From: Holothuria scabra
Lineage: Eukaryota; Echinodermata; Holothuroidea; Aspidochirotida; Holothuriidae
Length of the DNA stretch: 64,000 nt
Reading direction: 5' to 3'
Assembly (NCBI GenBank): GCA_037179385.1
Contig: CM074188.1
Coordinates: 25,003,318-25,067,317 of the forward strand
Shown here piece after piece: positions 40,792 to 53,593 of this stretch. The notes beneath the pieces are model-generated. The model saw nothing but the letters and a program-made list of their open reading frames with translations. It had not been told where the DNA came from and did not search any database. The first letter of the stretch is position 1, and every line of letters begins with the position of its first letter. The position numbers and the translations under genes are program-made.

Positions 40792-43210
40792 CGCCCGATT
40801 GAAAACACGAAAACGAGGGTAACTCTGACAGATCTCAAACTTGGCATGTCGATTGCCCACATTAAGTAGAAGATCCGTATTGTTTTGGGGGGAGGTCAAA
40901 GGTCATTTGAGGTCACCAGAGGTCAAATGGTAATTACCTTAAAATTGCTTGTAAACACGATATTTCCAGAAGGAAAAATGTGAGGGATCTCATACTTACC
41001 ATGCGGATTGCCCATATTGGGTAGATGATCTCTGTTGTTTTTGGTGGAGGTCAATGGTCATTTTGGGTCACCAGAAGTAAAAAGGTCAAAACCTTGTAAA
41101 CGCTGTATATCAAGAAGGGTTACTGTGAGGGATCTTATAAATAGCATGTGGATTGTCCATGGTAAGTAGATGATCCCTATTGTTTTAGTGGAGGCAAAAG
41201 GTCATTCGGGGTCACCAGAGGTCAAAACATCAAAACTCTGTAAACAATATATCTCAAGAAGGGTAACTGTGAGGGATCTCATACTTAGCATGTGGTTTGC
41301 CCATATGGAGTAGATGATCTCTATTGTTTTTACTGGAGGTCAAAGGTCATTTAGGGTCAAACCTTGCAAATTATTCATCTCAAAAAGGGTAACTGTTAGA
41401 GTTAATATTCATCAGTGGATAGGGTTAAGAGTTTTGAATGGCATAGATAATGTAAGACGCATAGGTAAGCTTTTGGAATCCACTTCATTATGTAAATGAT
41501 CAAGTTGGGCAATTTCAAAATATGTACTGAAGCAAACTCACGGTATTAAGAATGTCTAAAGTGCATAAAAGTGCACATTATTTGGTACAGTATTTACATT
41601 GACTTTGGTTGGAAGTTTTGCCCTATTACATTTAGTGCCAGTAGTAATACACATAAGAGTAAGTGGGTAGAACAAAATCTGAAAAAATTAAAAGGAAAAA
41701 ATTGTTCATCAGGCTGATATGTTAATTAATTTATCTTTGTTATAGGTATGCTGATTTTGCCACAAGTATCTCGGCTATAGATTTTCATGAAATATATTTC
41801 CTACTCTTAAGTGGAAGTTTCTAGCAGTGTCTGAAACATGTGAGTTAAACAAAGGCTGTATGAGGGTCATTTGGGGACATAGTCTGAACATATTGGTGAA
41901 AGCTTCCATGCCCACAAAGCAGAGGAATTGTTCAGTGGGAAAATTCATAAGTGTAAACTTTGAACAGATCAAAGGCTCTGTATGATGCACAAAATTTCTT
42001 TTAGAGCATACAAACATTGTTTCTCCCATAACCCTAAAGAAAAAATGAAGAAAACATTAAGTTTAGTATCAAAGATTGTTAAAAGTTACAGACAAACCTT
42101 GTGTCGCTGTCCTCATAGGGACATGTAAGTGGGAACTAAGTAATTAAATACACCACGGGTAATTAGTTTTATAAAAAAGAACAATATAACTGATCATTTG
42201 GATCAAATACCCTGGAGCATGCTTGAACTGAGATTGTCTAATTGAATGAATCAAATTGTAACTGACCCACCAGAGTCTGTGAAAATTACTGGTCACTGTT
42301 ATCTTACCTAATTTATCACAGTTGACTGCAACAGTGTCCTGAAGGATTTTCTCATTAAATCTCACAGCTCAATTCACTTAACCATTTCCTAACTGTCTAG
42401 AAATAGTGTCTGACACTTATTTAGCCCTCTCAGTAAGGCTTATGTTTCAGAAAGTACTGTAGTTCAGGTAATCAAAGAAGCATAATAGTATCTACTGTGT
42501 ATCAAACAAAGGACACTTGACTTGTACTCTGTTATGTGGTGTTCCTACAAGCAGACAATTTATGGCAAATTACAAATCTTGTTAATTTCTGGATTAATAG
42601 GGTTCCCATTTTTTGTTAATTTTCAAGGACATCATAGTCTTAGGGAAGGGCATTACACCAAAAAACAAATACAAAAGGGCCACCACTAATAGCCAAGGTT
42701 ACACCTTTCTGTTGAGATGTTTCTACTGTGTGTTCCAGTTTATGGATGACTGTTAGGATTAGGGCTTGTTCTAACACTAACCTCAATGCAGTCAACCTTT
42801 TGTATCATAGAGACATTATTATATAGAGAGCCATCCTCCATACCCGAAACTTTGATTTAAAGGAGCATGTTTCAAAAATACTTCTTTATCAAATTATTAT
42901 ACCAGCATCACAAGTGTGTGGGCGAAACCTTGTAAACATGACATTTTTATGTGAATATTGAACTGTGGAGGGATCTCATATTCAGCTAGTGGGTTGCTCA
43001 AATTTACATGTTGATGGTTTTTTTAGGTAGTTGCTCCCTATTGTTTTAAGTTAGGGTGAAATGTCATTTTGGGTCACATGATCTCAAATGGTTTTGACCT
43101 TACTAGTATACCTCAATATTTGTGAGGGATCTCATGCTTGTCATGTGGGCATCCATGTTCACTATTACAAAATATGGCAAGGAATCACTCAGCCTTTTGG
43201 CTTAGTAGTT
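40705..43210 (+). repeat. Dispersed repeat region with AGGTCA-rich tandem units and (GT)n
   Basis: It opens with a small hairpin (gattccttgcc, its inverse close by) and (GT)n at 40752-40790. At least four units of about 120-150 bases follow (40800-41370), plus one near 42930-43150, each with gattgcccat, gtagatgatc and ggaggtcaaaggtcatt blocks. The right edge has ggcaaggaatc. A minus-strand open frame at 41775-42029 with six Cys lies between the units; I do not recognise it. Confidence 0.7.
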
Positions 43211-44385
43211 TTTCTTCTTTTCCTTCTTTTTCATATTTTCTTGAGAATATAGAGGGCGGTCACCCCGTACGTCAACATAAGAAACTGACAAAGAGATTGT
43301 TAAATTTATGAAACCGTTACACTGATGGACGCAAATGATAAGAATTTTTCATGCGCTGTTCTGCTTTTAAAGATAACACACCATTCACAGGAACATGGAA
43401 CACACACAAAAATTTCATGTTGAAGTAACCTTACTTGTTCCAATAAGGGTGTTACTTTTATTTTAAACTGTCTGATTGTATAATGTAGAACTGGATTTTA
43501 AAATTGGAGGCATTGGATTTTAAAATTATGGGTCACAGATAGAAAACTAAAGGAGGTTACTCTCCTTTTGGTATAACATTCAAATTTACGGAATATTTTT
43601 GTGACTTATTGCAACGAAGGTGCTTTTGAACAACAAAAGGACAGATCTCAGCTCAGGAGGAAAAATTTTAGTTCTAAATATATAAGAATGAAGTTAACCC
43701 TTCTGAAATCAAAACTTTCGACTGCAATCAGATAAGGGTCATTCTCACTGTTTTAGAGTGAATATGTAGTCTTTCGTCAAGATCTAAGTTCCCTGATATC
43801 ACTCTTTTGGAGTCAGTTAGCATTTGTGTGTAGTTTGCGACTAACTTTCTCCAATTTGCTAAATTTTATAAATATATCACACGAGGCCGTGCAGCGTGCG
43901 ACCTGCGAACTGCGTATATATTTGTCTTTGTTCCAAAAGTAACACCCTCACCAAAATTACATTGGCACTTTAATTTGAACGACTATTACCGTAATTATTT
44001 TAAATTCTCAGTGATCTAAAAATGTACATGCCATTTAGGTCTCTACCTAACGTAACGACTGGAAGGCCAAAACCTCGCCAAGAAGTTACATAATATTAGC
44101 ACTGACTTAGTACTAACATATCACTAATGTCGTAAAACAATTTTTTTTAAAAGCCAGATATCATTCGCGCGTAGCCTCTGTCAAATCTTTCGGACGAAAT
44201 TTTGTACCCCCTTCCCTCTGTTACCTACTCTGTTTTACGCCCCATGGAATCGCTTTGAGGCATGGCAAGTTTGAGGGCGGACAAATATGTGAGGCCACGC
44301 AGATCCCATGTGACGGTTAAAAGTACGGTGCCTGGTATTTTAATAGGGTGTAACGTTACGTTGTACGTGAAATAAGAAAAATAAT
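43211..44385. other. No gene recognised
   Basis: No exon or RNA gene seen. The region just left of a Penelope-like element. Confidence 0.4.
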
Positions 44386-44463
44386 TGTTGGCTGAAAAGC
44401 CTTGACAAAGGCTTATTCGAGCGTGGATGCATTCTACAAAAAGGACAACAATAGTTCTACATT

Positions 44464-44539
44464 AAAACTAAAGGAATGCGGTCGCTCGATTTTTTAACTA
44501 CTAAAAAATCGAGCGACCGCATCGCATTCCTTTAGTTTT
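44464..44539. repeat. Near-perfect hairpin at the element's left side
   Basis: Arms 44464-44495 and 44503-44539 are inverse copies (block ggtcgctcgatttttt), with a 5-base duplication (atgcg) in the right arm and a seven-base loop. It lies at the 5' limit of the recognisable Penelope-like sequence. Confidence 0.9.
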
Positions 44540-46120
44540 AGAACACCACCCCCTTGCCCATTCCCCTCACGTACAATCAAACAGGATTTTGCTCTTTTAA
44601 AGAATGACTCTTCCTTTCCTGTTAGCTTTAGCAAGCCACCTTTGTTAGCTCTTCGCCAGCCTCCCAGTCTAAGACAACTGCTTACGTCTTCTAAAACTGC
44701 TGTGGCCCGACACACGATCTTGACGCTTTGCAGGAATTTACCAAATTTATTAACTCTATATACCCCACTATCAATTTTGTAGTTAGGTTCTCTGAATCTA
44801 AGCTCGAATTTCTGGATTTCTGGATTTCAGTGGAAATAATGGTATTATTTCCACTGACGTGTTCTCTAAACCCACGGACGGTCATCATTATTTATTACCA
44901 TCTAGCTCTCATCCTAAACATCAGGTGAAGAGCATACCGTGTAGGATTGCATTGAGGCTGAAACGTATTTGTTCCACCCCTGAATTATAACGCAATCGTT
45001 TTATTGAATGTAAGAATTATTTAATAGCTAGAGGCTATGACCCCCAGCTGGTAGAGGACCAATTCTACAAGGCGAGCATATTACCAAGATCTGCCTTACT
45101 AAATCCTGTCAAAAAGAATAACTCTAGTCGAAAATACCCTCTAGTCCTCGATTTCAATCCAGCTTTACCGAATGCTCATTCTATTAAACGGAAACATATC
45201 CACATTCTTCATAGTTCGCCCCTTATGACCAATATTTTCCAACACAATTCAGTCTTTACTGCATATAGAAGAGGTAAATCCCTTAAGGGTTAACTGAAGA
45301 AATCTCAATCGTCTTATCGTACCTATGGAGGGGGCACTATTTCCAAACTGGGGTGTGTTAAATGTGAACGGAAGAAATGTGACCTTTGTGCCAACTTTCT
45401 CACGCAAAGTTCTACCTTTCATAGTTGTGTCACTAAGAAAACTTACGCTATTAAGAGTTTTGTTTCCTGTACAAGTGCTTGCGTAATTTATGTAGCAACT
45501 TGTTTTAAATGCAATTTGCAATATATTGGGTCTACCTCTACGGAATTTAAAGTAAGGTTTAGAAATCACAAATCCGATCTTCTCAATAATCGGGGTAGAT
45601 GTGAATTAGCAGTCCATTATAATGCTTCTCCCCATCAGCTGTCGGACATTAAGTTTATAATTATTGAACAGACTTACAGTAAGTCTAATATTGATACCGT
45701 CCTCACCAAAAGAGAGGGTTATTGGCTTGCCCAATTGAATACCTTATTTCCATTGGGTCTCAATAAAAGAAAGGAATTTAACTCATCTAAAAGAATCAGG
45801 TACCTACGGTAAAGCACAGATTCAATTTTTCCCGGTTGTTTCCACGTTTAATGTTCTTGCCTAACACTCCTTGCAGGCCCCTTTTACCTACATCAGTTTT
45901 TACCTTTCTGGAGGATTCTCACTGCTCCTGTGCAGCAATTTTCCAGCTGGTTTTAAGCTTCTTATCATTTTTTCTCTTTTTACTTTTTGTTGTTTATTCT
46001 CCAGTGATTTTAAGCTTTATTCTTAACAGGGCTAAGTTTGTGTTGGTTGCTTTTATCCTTTGTTCGTTTTGCTGGTCTGTTAGTAATTTTATTTGAACGC
46101 ATTTTATTTCGCTTCATTCG

Positions 46121-46162
46121 AGCCGAGGAAGGCTGAATAAAATAGCCGAAAGCTTCTCGAAA
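46121..46162 (+). ncRNA. Hammerhead-like motif downstream of the endonuclease
   Basis: CCGAGGAA is followed by stem II GGCT/AGCC with a nine-base loop, then GAAAGC. The layout matches a hammerhead core with two changes in the CUGAUGA box. Position 3' of the Penelope-like frame fits known practice in these elements. Activity cannot be judged. Confidence 0.4.
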
Positions 46163-46307
46163 CACGGTGTCTTTTTATTATTGTATGTGCAGTTGAAATT
46201 CTAGTTTTAACTTTTGCTTTTAATTTTAAATAATTATTAACTAGAATTCTGAGAATCCTCTGGATCCTGGGCATACACCGCAACATCGTTGTTATCCAAG
46301 CCTCTCA

Positions 46308-46553
<246 letters not shown>

Positions 46554-46556
<3 letters not shown>

Positions 46557-46765
46557 ATTTTATTTAAAAGTACAAAGACTGCCATTTGAGTAGTGCAACA
46601 ATGACATCACAAATTTTTGTGAAATGCACCATTTCAATTTGAATAAACTTCAACATTTCGACTCGAGAATGTCCTATGGGAATGGGAGACGAAGTGCTAG
46701 AATTAATTTATCATGCTGCTAAATATATTTTTTTATATTGTTTTGACTTGAGGGACACTTTAAGT
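46554..46765 (+). mobile_element. Right half of a TIR element, truncated at (TA)n
   Basis: Sequence from acaaagactg to gacttgagggacactt matches the right half of the 53594-54122 element, including the terminal block. The left half is missing and (TA)n takes its place. Confidence 0.55.
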
Positions 46766-47078
46766 TTATTATTGTGCCTATTCGGAGAAATGCTCCAACA
46801 AAATTGAATGTTGAGAAGAAGGGGGCGTCCAGATCATGGTGGCCCTTAATGACTACGTGGACGCGTTTGAGAGTGAGTTTCTCTTTTTATTGTAGTAGGT
46901 GATCACAATTGATGAAGTTGAAGCCAACAAAGTTGGTCTGTAGGAATCTAAATGGGTCTAATGGCTTAGCAAAATTAGGTCAGTGCGCTCTAGAATGAAT
47001 TCCACATCGTCCGAAATGACACTTGACTCTCAGTCTGCCAGGAACTACTACGAAAAAGGGAAATGTTGACAGACTCAC

Positions 47079-47130
47079 CTTCTGCACATCCCAAAAGAAT
47101 CAAAATCAGAACAACTCTCGCAAAATCCAT
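47079..47130 (-). CDS. Candidate signal-peptide exon, possibly gene A exon 1
   Basis: An ATG at 47130 opens MDFARVVLILILLGCAE, a typical signal peptide with a positive residue, a hydrophobic core and small residues before a cleavage site. It runs into a good donor (GAAG/gtgagtct) at 47078, phase 1. Orientation and position upstream of the gene A exons fit a first coding exon. It lies 18 kb from the next supported exon and in a different phase, so at least one exon in between is missing. The frame is open upstream for 19 codons with another ATG. Confidence 0.45.
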
Positions 47131-47187
47131 ATCAAATGCTATCACTCCAAGAAGTGTACTTTGTGATAAAACCGAGTTATGCAGCAA

Positions 47188-48091
47188 AATGGTAACGCAA
47201 GCAGCTCACAGATGATATGTGCAGGGAGCTGGTGTTAAGAACTCTCTAATTTACCATAAACTAATGTTAAACTTTTTACGAAAAATTTGGTCCTATCTTT
47301 TGGAATTAAAACCGGGAAACGCAAAGCAATCGAAGAAGGAAAGAGTCAAGCATTGTTTGAAACCACTATAGTAAGAACAAAACAAGATCAAAACATTACT
47401 GTGTTTTATTATATCCTCAAACTTGCATCATTTATTTAAAATCTTGCAAACGAATGCAAAATTCATTTCGTCGGAAAAACAGCTAAGCACTGGGTGTTGT
47501 ATGTACAGTAGCTAATAGATCCATCTTCAACACCAATTGCATGTGAATCACTACGGACAGACAAGCTGTTCGGTTAAAATTATTTTTTCCTTTAAATTTC
47601 AAAATTCTTCCTAGTTTCGAAGAATGCTGTCTTTCAAACTTTTCCAAGTCCAATACAATCTTTCTATCGATATCACGAAATACTAAGCATGAATTTTATT
47701 TTCATACTACTGCAGTAAAACTCACTTATTTACAAAGTTTAGATCGGAATATGATCCGAAGTTCCTTGTAGTATGACCGCAGCTTAAGATTTTTGACAAG
47801 GGTTTTCCTTCAGTGGACGTAACAGCTTCTTCGGGAAACAGTTTAAAGTTTGGTTTTGCCGAACGACCCTTTGCCAGAACGTCGGAAGGGCTTTAGAAAA
47901 AGTAATAACTTTGGCGCAGACGGTTAAAATTTCCAATCCACTACTTTTTATCTTCATTTTCAATATTTCCGAATGCAAGTTTATTGAGAAACATATACGT
48001 TTGCACCTAAGATGAGGGGTGAATGTAGCAAACAGCACATGATCAATATGCGTTGGGTTGGGTTAGGTTAGTGTGAGTTTTACCACAGTCT
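47188..48091. other. Presumed intergenic, nothing recognised
   Basis: Upstream of the candidate first exon. I see no clear TATA box or CpG cluster. Confidence 0.4.
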
Positions 48092-48178
48092 AACCAATTG
48101 GTTCAAGTCGAGCCACGGCCTTTTTCCAGTTGTGGCTCACTGGCTTGTTTTCCCTACTCCATTGCTCATGCTGATCAA
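48092..48178 (-). mobile_element. Head-less SINE fragment
   Basis: Contains ggttcaagtcgagcc, gtggctcactgg and ccctactccattgct, the body blocks of the 26034-26275 SINE. The tRNA head is absent. A weaker relative follows near 48296-48360. Confidence 0.65.
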
Positions 48179-48360
48179 TATGGGATAATATCTCCATGGC
48201 TCATGTGAGTTACCGATGTTTGGGCCTTGATTTGGTTTGGTTTATAGTATTTGGGTCTCAGAATTGAACTTTTAACCTTCTGTTTTTACCTAGCTGCATC
48301 CACGACCTTTTAAAAGATGTTGGTGACTCGATGTTTTCCCACCTCCATTGCTTATGCCGC

Positions 48361-49426
48361 GAATTTGGCAAAAGGGCAGTATTTCGGCAGTTTCAATTTT
48401 TTTACATTCCTTGGTAAGGTATAAAGTGGGCTAGTGTTTTCCCCTATTGTACACATAAAGGCCAGTTCACGTGAAGCTAATTTGATAGCCATGTGGGCCA
48501 ACCTCAGTGCAATCCCTCAAGGCCCAAATCATACGGTCATCATGTGGAACATATGTGAGATGGACCAGGCTAGACTAATAAGGGACTCATACAGAATTTC
48601 TCTCTGCAGTGTGTAAGTGAATGGACATGGACCACTATCCTATTGTAAAAACTCAGAAAGCGAACCTTTGATTGACTTACACATGTGTGGGGGGAACGGA
48701 TGTTTGCTCATTAATGTCTGGAAACAAGGATCGCTTAAGTGATGTGCTGTTTTGATAAAGAAGAAGCCGGAAAATTTGTGAGTGATTGTGTGGAGAAGAA
48801 AAATTGATCATATCTCATAATTGCCTTGTCATTTTGAATTAGAGTTAGACGTGACATTAGTAATAAATACGATATACTCGGATTTAACAGATATTTTCGA
48901 CATTTATTTTATTACTGTAGAAGCCCCTGAAAACCAGTCACAAGTTTAGTACAACGCTGTAAACACTGACTCACAATATTACAACTGCACAGAAAATAGA
49001 AAGTTAGTCACTGTCCTGAAAGCAAGTCAATTTGTCCGTAAGGTCACTCACTTATGATAAGTGACTCCCTTAAACTATCGCAATTTCATGGAAATATAGA
49101 TTCTTCGATCGCCGATTAGTGTGACACATTGGTCTTAAACTTAGGCGAGTTAGTGGTCTGTAGCTCGCCCCTCGTCTCTCAAAGCAGTCTGCTCTCAGTA
49201 AAACGCGTCACATTGTTGATGGGGCTTAAACGTTTTGCAAATATGCACCGATGGAAATAGGCACTTGTTTCATAACAGTTTGCCTATCAATTTTCAACAT
49301 TACCGTTTACTTCGGAGTTATTGAAATTCCTTTTACCACGATAATCAATCATTATCCTGTTTCTTGTATATTGTTTATTCGGTTAACGTGCAATGTATTT
49401 CAAAAGCTGTTTTTCCCAACGCCTAC
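48361..49426. other. No gene recognised
   Basis: Short open frames only, with no motifs, RNA genes or element termini that I can support. Confidence 0.4.
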
Positions 49427-49813
49427 AGGCCCGTAGCCAGCCTATGTGGATGGGTGGGTCTTTTTCCAAGATGTGGACCTTTTTGCAAATACGGAGGCGG
49501 CTGGCGCGTGCCGTAAGCATGCAGTTGCTAGTGGTCCGGGGCATGCTTCCCCGGAAAAGCTTGAAATCTGCATATCTGCAATCTGGAGCATTTTAGCGGA
49601 CTTTTGAACACAACAGAAGTCCCTTTTCCCCAGGAATTCCACACAGTACACCACTTTTAAAGAAGTGAACGGAAATTCGTCCTCAATATGTCAAGATAAA
49701 AAATATTTCATAGCTGACCCTTCAAACACGTTTCGGGGAAAATTGACCTCCTTCAAGTTGGGGCGGGTCGTTCGAACGCTCCTACCCCCCCCCCCACCCC
49801 TGGCTACGGGCCT
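49427..49813. mobile_element. MITE with 14-bp perfect inverted termini
   Basis: The left end AGGCCCGTAGCCAG is exactly inverted at the right end (CTGGCTACGGGCCT). A C run lies inside the right end. Noncoding, 387 bp. Related gcgtagctac termini appear at 63894. Confidence 0.8.
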
Positions 49814-50696
49814 AGCCTATCACATCCAAAGCACAAGTCAAAAACACACGTCGCTTGATTTCACTCAGTCTAGTAGAAGCATGATTGGACCTGCTTCATA
49901 ATATTCAGTTCTCAGTCAAAATAACACGCCCCTTGAATTTACTATAAGAAAGGAACCCGCCAATTTCAAAAAGGCGCCCCCCCCCCCCCCCCCCCCACTT
50001 CCTCATTTCAGTTTCAACTCTGACGACGTTAGTTCTGTAGAATTCGTAGAGCATGTTAATTGTACCATAATATTTACCTGGTTTTGGGGAAAAACAGTGT
50101 GGCGTCTTCAGGTACTTCATACTTCTTTTATTGATAACTTGCACTCCGTTGGCATTCAACATTAACTTAAATTTAGATTTAAAACATTGAGATAACTTCT
50201 ATAACAACCATAAATACAAATGTACTCTTCAGTAAAAGCGATAAAACGAAAATTTTCGTAAATGCAGACATTTCTCTTGTAAGTTTTCGCAATATGTCAA
50301 CAGATGTATTAATTATTTACTTACAAACAAAAATGATATGATAACATAATTATGCGTTTCGATAGTGTGCATAACGTCGGTAGTGGGGTAGGGGTAACCC
50401 GATCACAAACTCCCAACCAATCGCACCACCCTTGTTGAGCGCAAAAATTGTTAGCTCTAATTGACAGATCGCTGGAAATGACACTTCTCAGGCTTCAGTT
50501 TTCCGCATTTTCCTTCTATAACGGTAAGTACAGTTAAATTACGCTTCTCCGCGTAGATGACTTGTAGTTCTTAGATAATTAGTAGTGGGGAGATTGTGTT
50601 CCCTTTGGTCCTCCCCCTAAGGCACGTGGGAAATACCGTTGGCATATTCTACAAATCCAGCTCACATGAGCGCTATCATTTGAAGATATAGTGACG
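49814..50696. other. No gene recognised; C run
   Basis: A run of about 20 C lies at 49977-49996. Near 50620-50660 a fragment of the gaggcgactaaa-family core is present (gggaaataccgttggcatattct). No host gene was seen. Confidence 0.45.
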
Positions 50697-52099
50697 TACA
50701 CTCTTAAAACGTTGGGTAAAATATCCGTTGGTTAAAGAAGTTTATGAAATGTGTTGGTAAAACTTTGCCCAACTTTGGGGCTAATTGGTGCAATGTTTAA
50801 ACGCTGGGCAAAGTTTTTTTTTTTGAGTAAAAGTAATTGCTTAAGTGTTGGTCAATCTTTGCTCAAATAATGGTTAAATTTCCCCTTCCATGCACGCGTA
50901 TACTGTTATACCCAACTGACTGGTCAAAATGACGATAAGATTTTATTCTACAGTTGAGCATATTTTCCCTTTACCCACTTGTTGGGTAACTTTTTGCCAA
51001 TTTGTTGGGTATATTGTTGGTTGCAGTGTTGTCACCAAACAACAGTGCACTTGACCCCGATTTGTTTCACAATTCTTCTCATAATCAGACCATGGTACCA
51101 TAATCTGAAAATTCTCTTTGGCATCTTTTATATTGGCCAAACAGCTAAACTCGTAGATTACTTTAGACCATGAAATCGATCTCTATTTCCATAAAATTCT
51201 TTAAACAGTACTACGAACTAGAACACATTTGTATGAGATTCCATGATTCGTATTTGGCGCAAAACTGCTATCCAATGAGAGGTCAGGATCTGGGATATTC
51301 TCTTTCACGTCCGAATGAGCGTTTATATATTATTATTTGAAACCTTTCGGCATAACAAGAAACCTGTCTCATAACCGCTTCTGTTCTATTTAGCCAGTCT
51401 AGAGCAGGACCACTCAGTGTTTGCCCTTTGGAGGGCGTACTTGTCCATTTGGGACGTTAAGCTTCTTGAGGGAGCAGAACTCCTCCGGGAGTAATCGTTT
51501 GGTTTTCGCCCCTTGGCTCTTCTCCAGAGAGTCGTGGGGACTTTTAGAAAAAAGTGTATGAGAGCTACGGACCAGCTAATTCTCATGCAGCCCTTGTGTT
51601 CACATTTATGCATTGACGAAACTACAATACTTCATCACATCATTAACACACATCATTTTACAGTGCCTTTTAAAAATGATAGTTTTGGACGTACCTATAC
51701 GAAACTCAGTGACAAACCAAATAGGTTATTAAGCCAGGGTTTTTTAACCGGGACCGATGGGTTGCCATAACCAGGGAGCTGCAGTGGCAGCTCCCTGCCA
51801 TAACCTACAACCTAACATTTAAAGAAAGCACCAATGTTTAAGGAAAAGATGATTAACATATAACCAACATTTGGTTAATGCATTTGCCCAACAGTTTAAT
51901 AAAAGAAGTGCCCAACAAGTGGGTATGTTTTAAAATGCTAATTTACCAAACAGTTGGGTAATCTCTTGCCCAACAGTTGGGTTCAAACTTTACCCAATTT
52001 GGTTGGTTAAAGTTTTGCCCAACTGTTTAGGTTGTTGAATAGATGCCCAGTGTTGGTCAAAAAGTTGGGCAAAATTTGCCCAATTTTTTTAAGAGTGTA
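50697..52099. mobile_element. 1.4-kb DNA element with TACACTCTTAAAA termini
   Basis: Both ends read TACACTCTTAAAA toward the interior, in inverse orientation, with TA as the outermost bases. Subterminal zones are rich in TTGGGCAAA, TTGCCCAAC and related motifs in both orientations. The centre (about 51180-51800) is unrelated sequence without a recognisable transposase. A TA target is suggested, not shown. Confidence 0.65.
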
Positions 52100-52669
52100 C
52101 TTAAGTGCAGAGAAAAAACATGCGTTCTCAGCAGCCCACAAGTGAGTTTACAAAACAATGAGTTCAGTTAGAACCATGATGTCCCAACCTCACGAAAGAT
52201 TCGACTAGCCATAATGCTATTACGTAATAGTTCCTCCATGAACTAACTTAAAACTTACACACAAAACACAAAATTTTACACAAAATTAACGAAATAACCA
52301 AAAACACATGCTCCGATCAAAGGTGATCTGAAACCTTAGTATAACTTATTGACATCTGTTCACTGCTGTCACTATGTACCCCCATATTTTAAAAGCAATT
52401 CACAAAAATTTTAGAAAAAAGAAATGAAAGTTTTCTTATCTATAACGTGTAGAAGGATTTGAACAACACCACTTTAAATTATGGGACTGGTCTTTGACTT
52501 GACGTTGAAAACTATTCAGCATGTTTAAATAATTAATAGTTATAATTTATTTATATTTGGTATAAAAAACTTTCAATCTGAAATACTGTTAATTTTGAGA
52601 CTTTTTTATTTAAAGTTTCATCCCATTAAATCGAGTTATTGGATAGGTAGCTAGTAGAAGCTAACAGCT

Positions 52670-52985
52670 AGTATGACCTTCGTAGCCTTCATTGGCTTCC
52701 TATTGTTGTTCGAATAAAATGCAAAGTTGCTTGCATTGCCTTGTTGCTGTTTTCGCCTGTTTCCAAGATCTTTCTAAGTGTTCATCCCATCTGGTCGCCT
52801 TCGCTCCAGTTAAAAACTGCCTCATTCATACCATCCAGTCTCTAGATAATATTATGGTCATTGTACGTTCCAATATTCTGCAGCATGGCTTCGCAATAAC
52901 TTCAAACCTAAATTCAAAAAAGCTAGAATACTATCAAATTTCAGGACACTGCTCAAGACCTATCTCTTCTCCAACCTATGATTTT
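52670..52985 (+). mobile_element. Decayed 3' end of a LINE (CR1/L2/Jockey-like)
   Basis: The plus strand reads HWLPIVVRIKCKVACIALL, later RSNILQHGFAITS and, after frame loss, a TAQDLSLL-like end. This resembles the conserved C-terminal tail of CR1/L2-type reverse transcriptases (LHWLPV..RI.YK). Frame breaks and shortness make it inactive. Confidence 0.6.
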
Positions 52986-53593
52986 TTCTTCTGTTTTTGT
53001 CTTCATCGTGGCGTGGATCCAATGAGGGTGGGGGATTAAGGCCTCAGCTCTCCCTTTTCCGCCACATCAACAATAAAAAGCAAAGAAACTTAGCAGTGCA
53101 ACTCCCTTACACCCCTGCTCTCTCTTAAGTCAGCCCCCTTTTTGGAATGTCTGGATCCGCGCCTGTCTTCTAAGCGCAAAATGACTTACATGTGTTTTGT
53201 GCTACTCAAAAATTGTACAATATTATTTTTATTATCATTTTAGGCTGCTAGCTTAGTAAGTTTGGCCTACACCTCTTTTCAACTGAGAACGAGTTGATGT
53301 GTGCAACTTGCTGTTAAATTTTTTGTTATAAAAAAGATGTAAGATTCTGTTTCAGTGAAGGAGAAGTCTAAATTGAGTTAACAAAACAATGCGTTGAAAA
53401 CATAATACCACCAAGACACGAAACATCATAGACTATTTTAAAAGTTACACATATTGTAAAATATTTAAACAAAATTAAGAAACAAAAAACGATGAAAATA
53501 AGCATGCGACCAGGAAGAGAGTAGGAGAGATACGAGCATATGCACGAAGTATTGAAATTATTTTACCGTTGTCACCAGGTCAAGCACTTTAAA

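Larger units (their letters stand above)
44386..46170 (+). mobile_element. Penelope-like element, 5'-truncated and frameshifted
   Basis: The plus strand carries the C-terminal third of a Penelope-like polyprotein in several frames. From about 44730 it reads NFVVRFSESKLEFLDF, then DVFSKPTDGHHYLLPSSSH, then IARGYDPQLVEDQFY. At 45516-45812 the GIY-YIG endonuclease follows with CNLQYIGSTSTEFKVRFRNH and a C-terminal TLFPLGLN. These match the post-catalytic reverse-transcriptase region and endonuclease order of the family. Stops near 44990 and 45292 and frame changes kill it. The reverse-transcriptase catalytic core is absent. A hammerhead-like motif lies at 46121-46162. Confidence 0.85.

Noticed and set aside
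41775..42046. Minus-strand frame with six Cys after a strong acceptor (ttttttctttag)
   Set aside because: It sits in a dispersed repeat region, has no donor before its stop, and does not match LDL-receptor, LRR or lectin Cys spacing.
44386..44421. Fourth hammerhead-like motif (CTGAAAA, GCCT/AGGC stem)
   Set aside because: Both core boxes are altered, so the hairpin alone is not enough to call a ribozyme.
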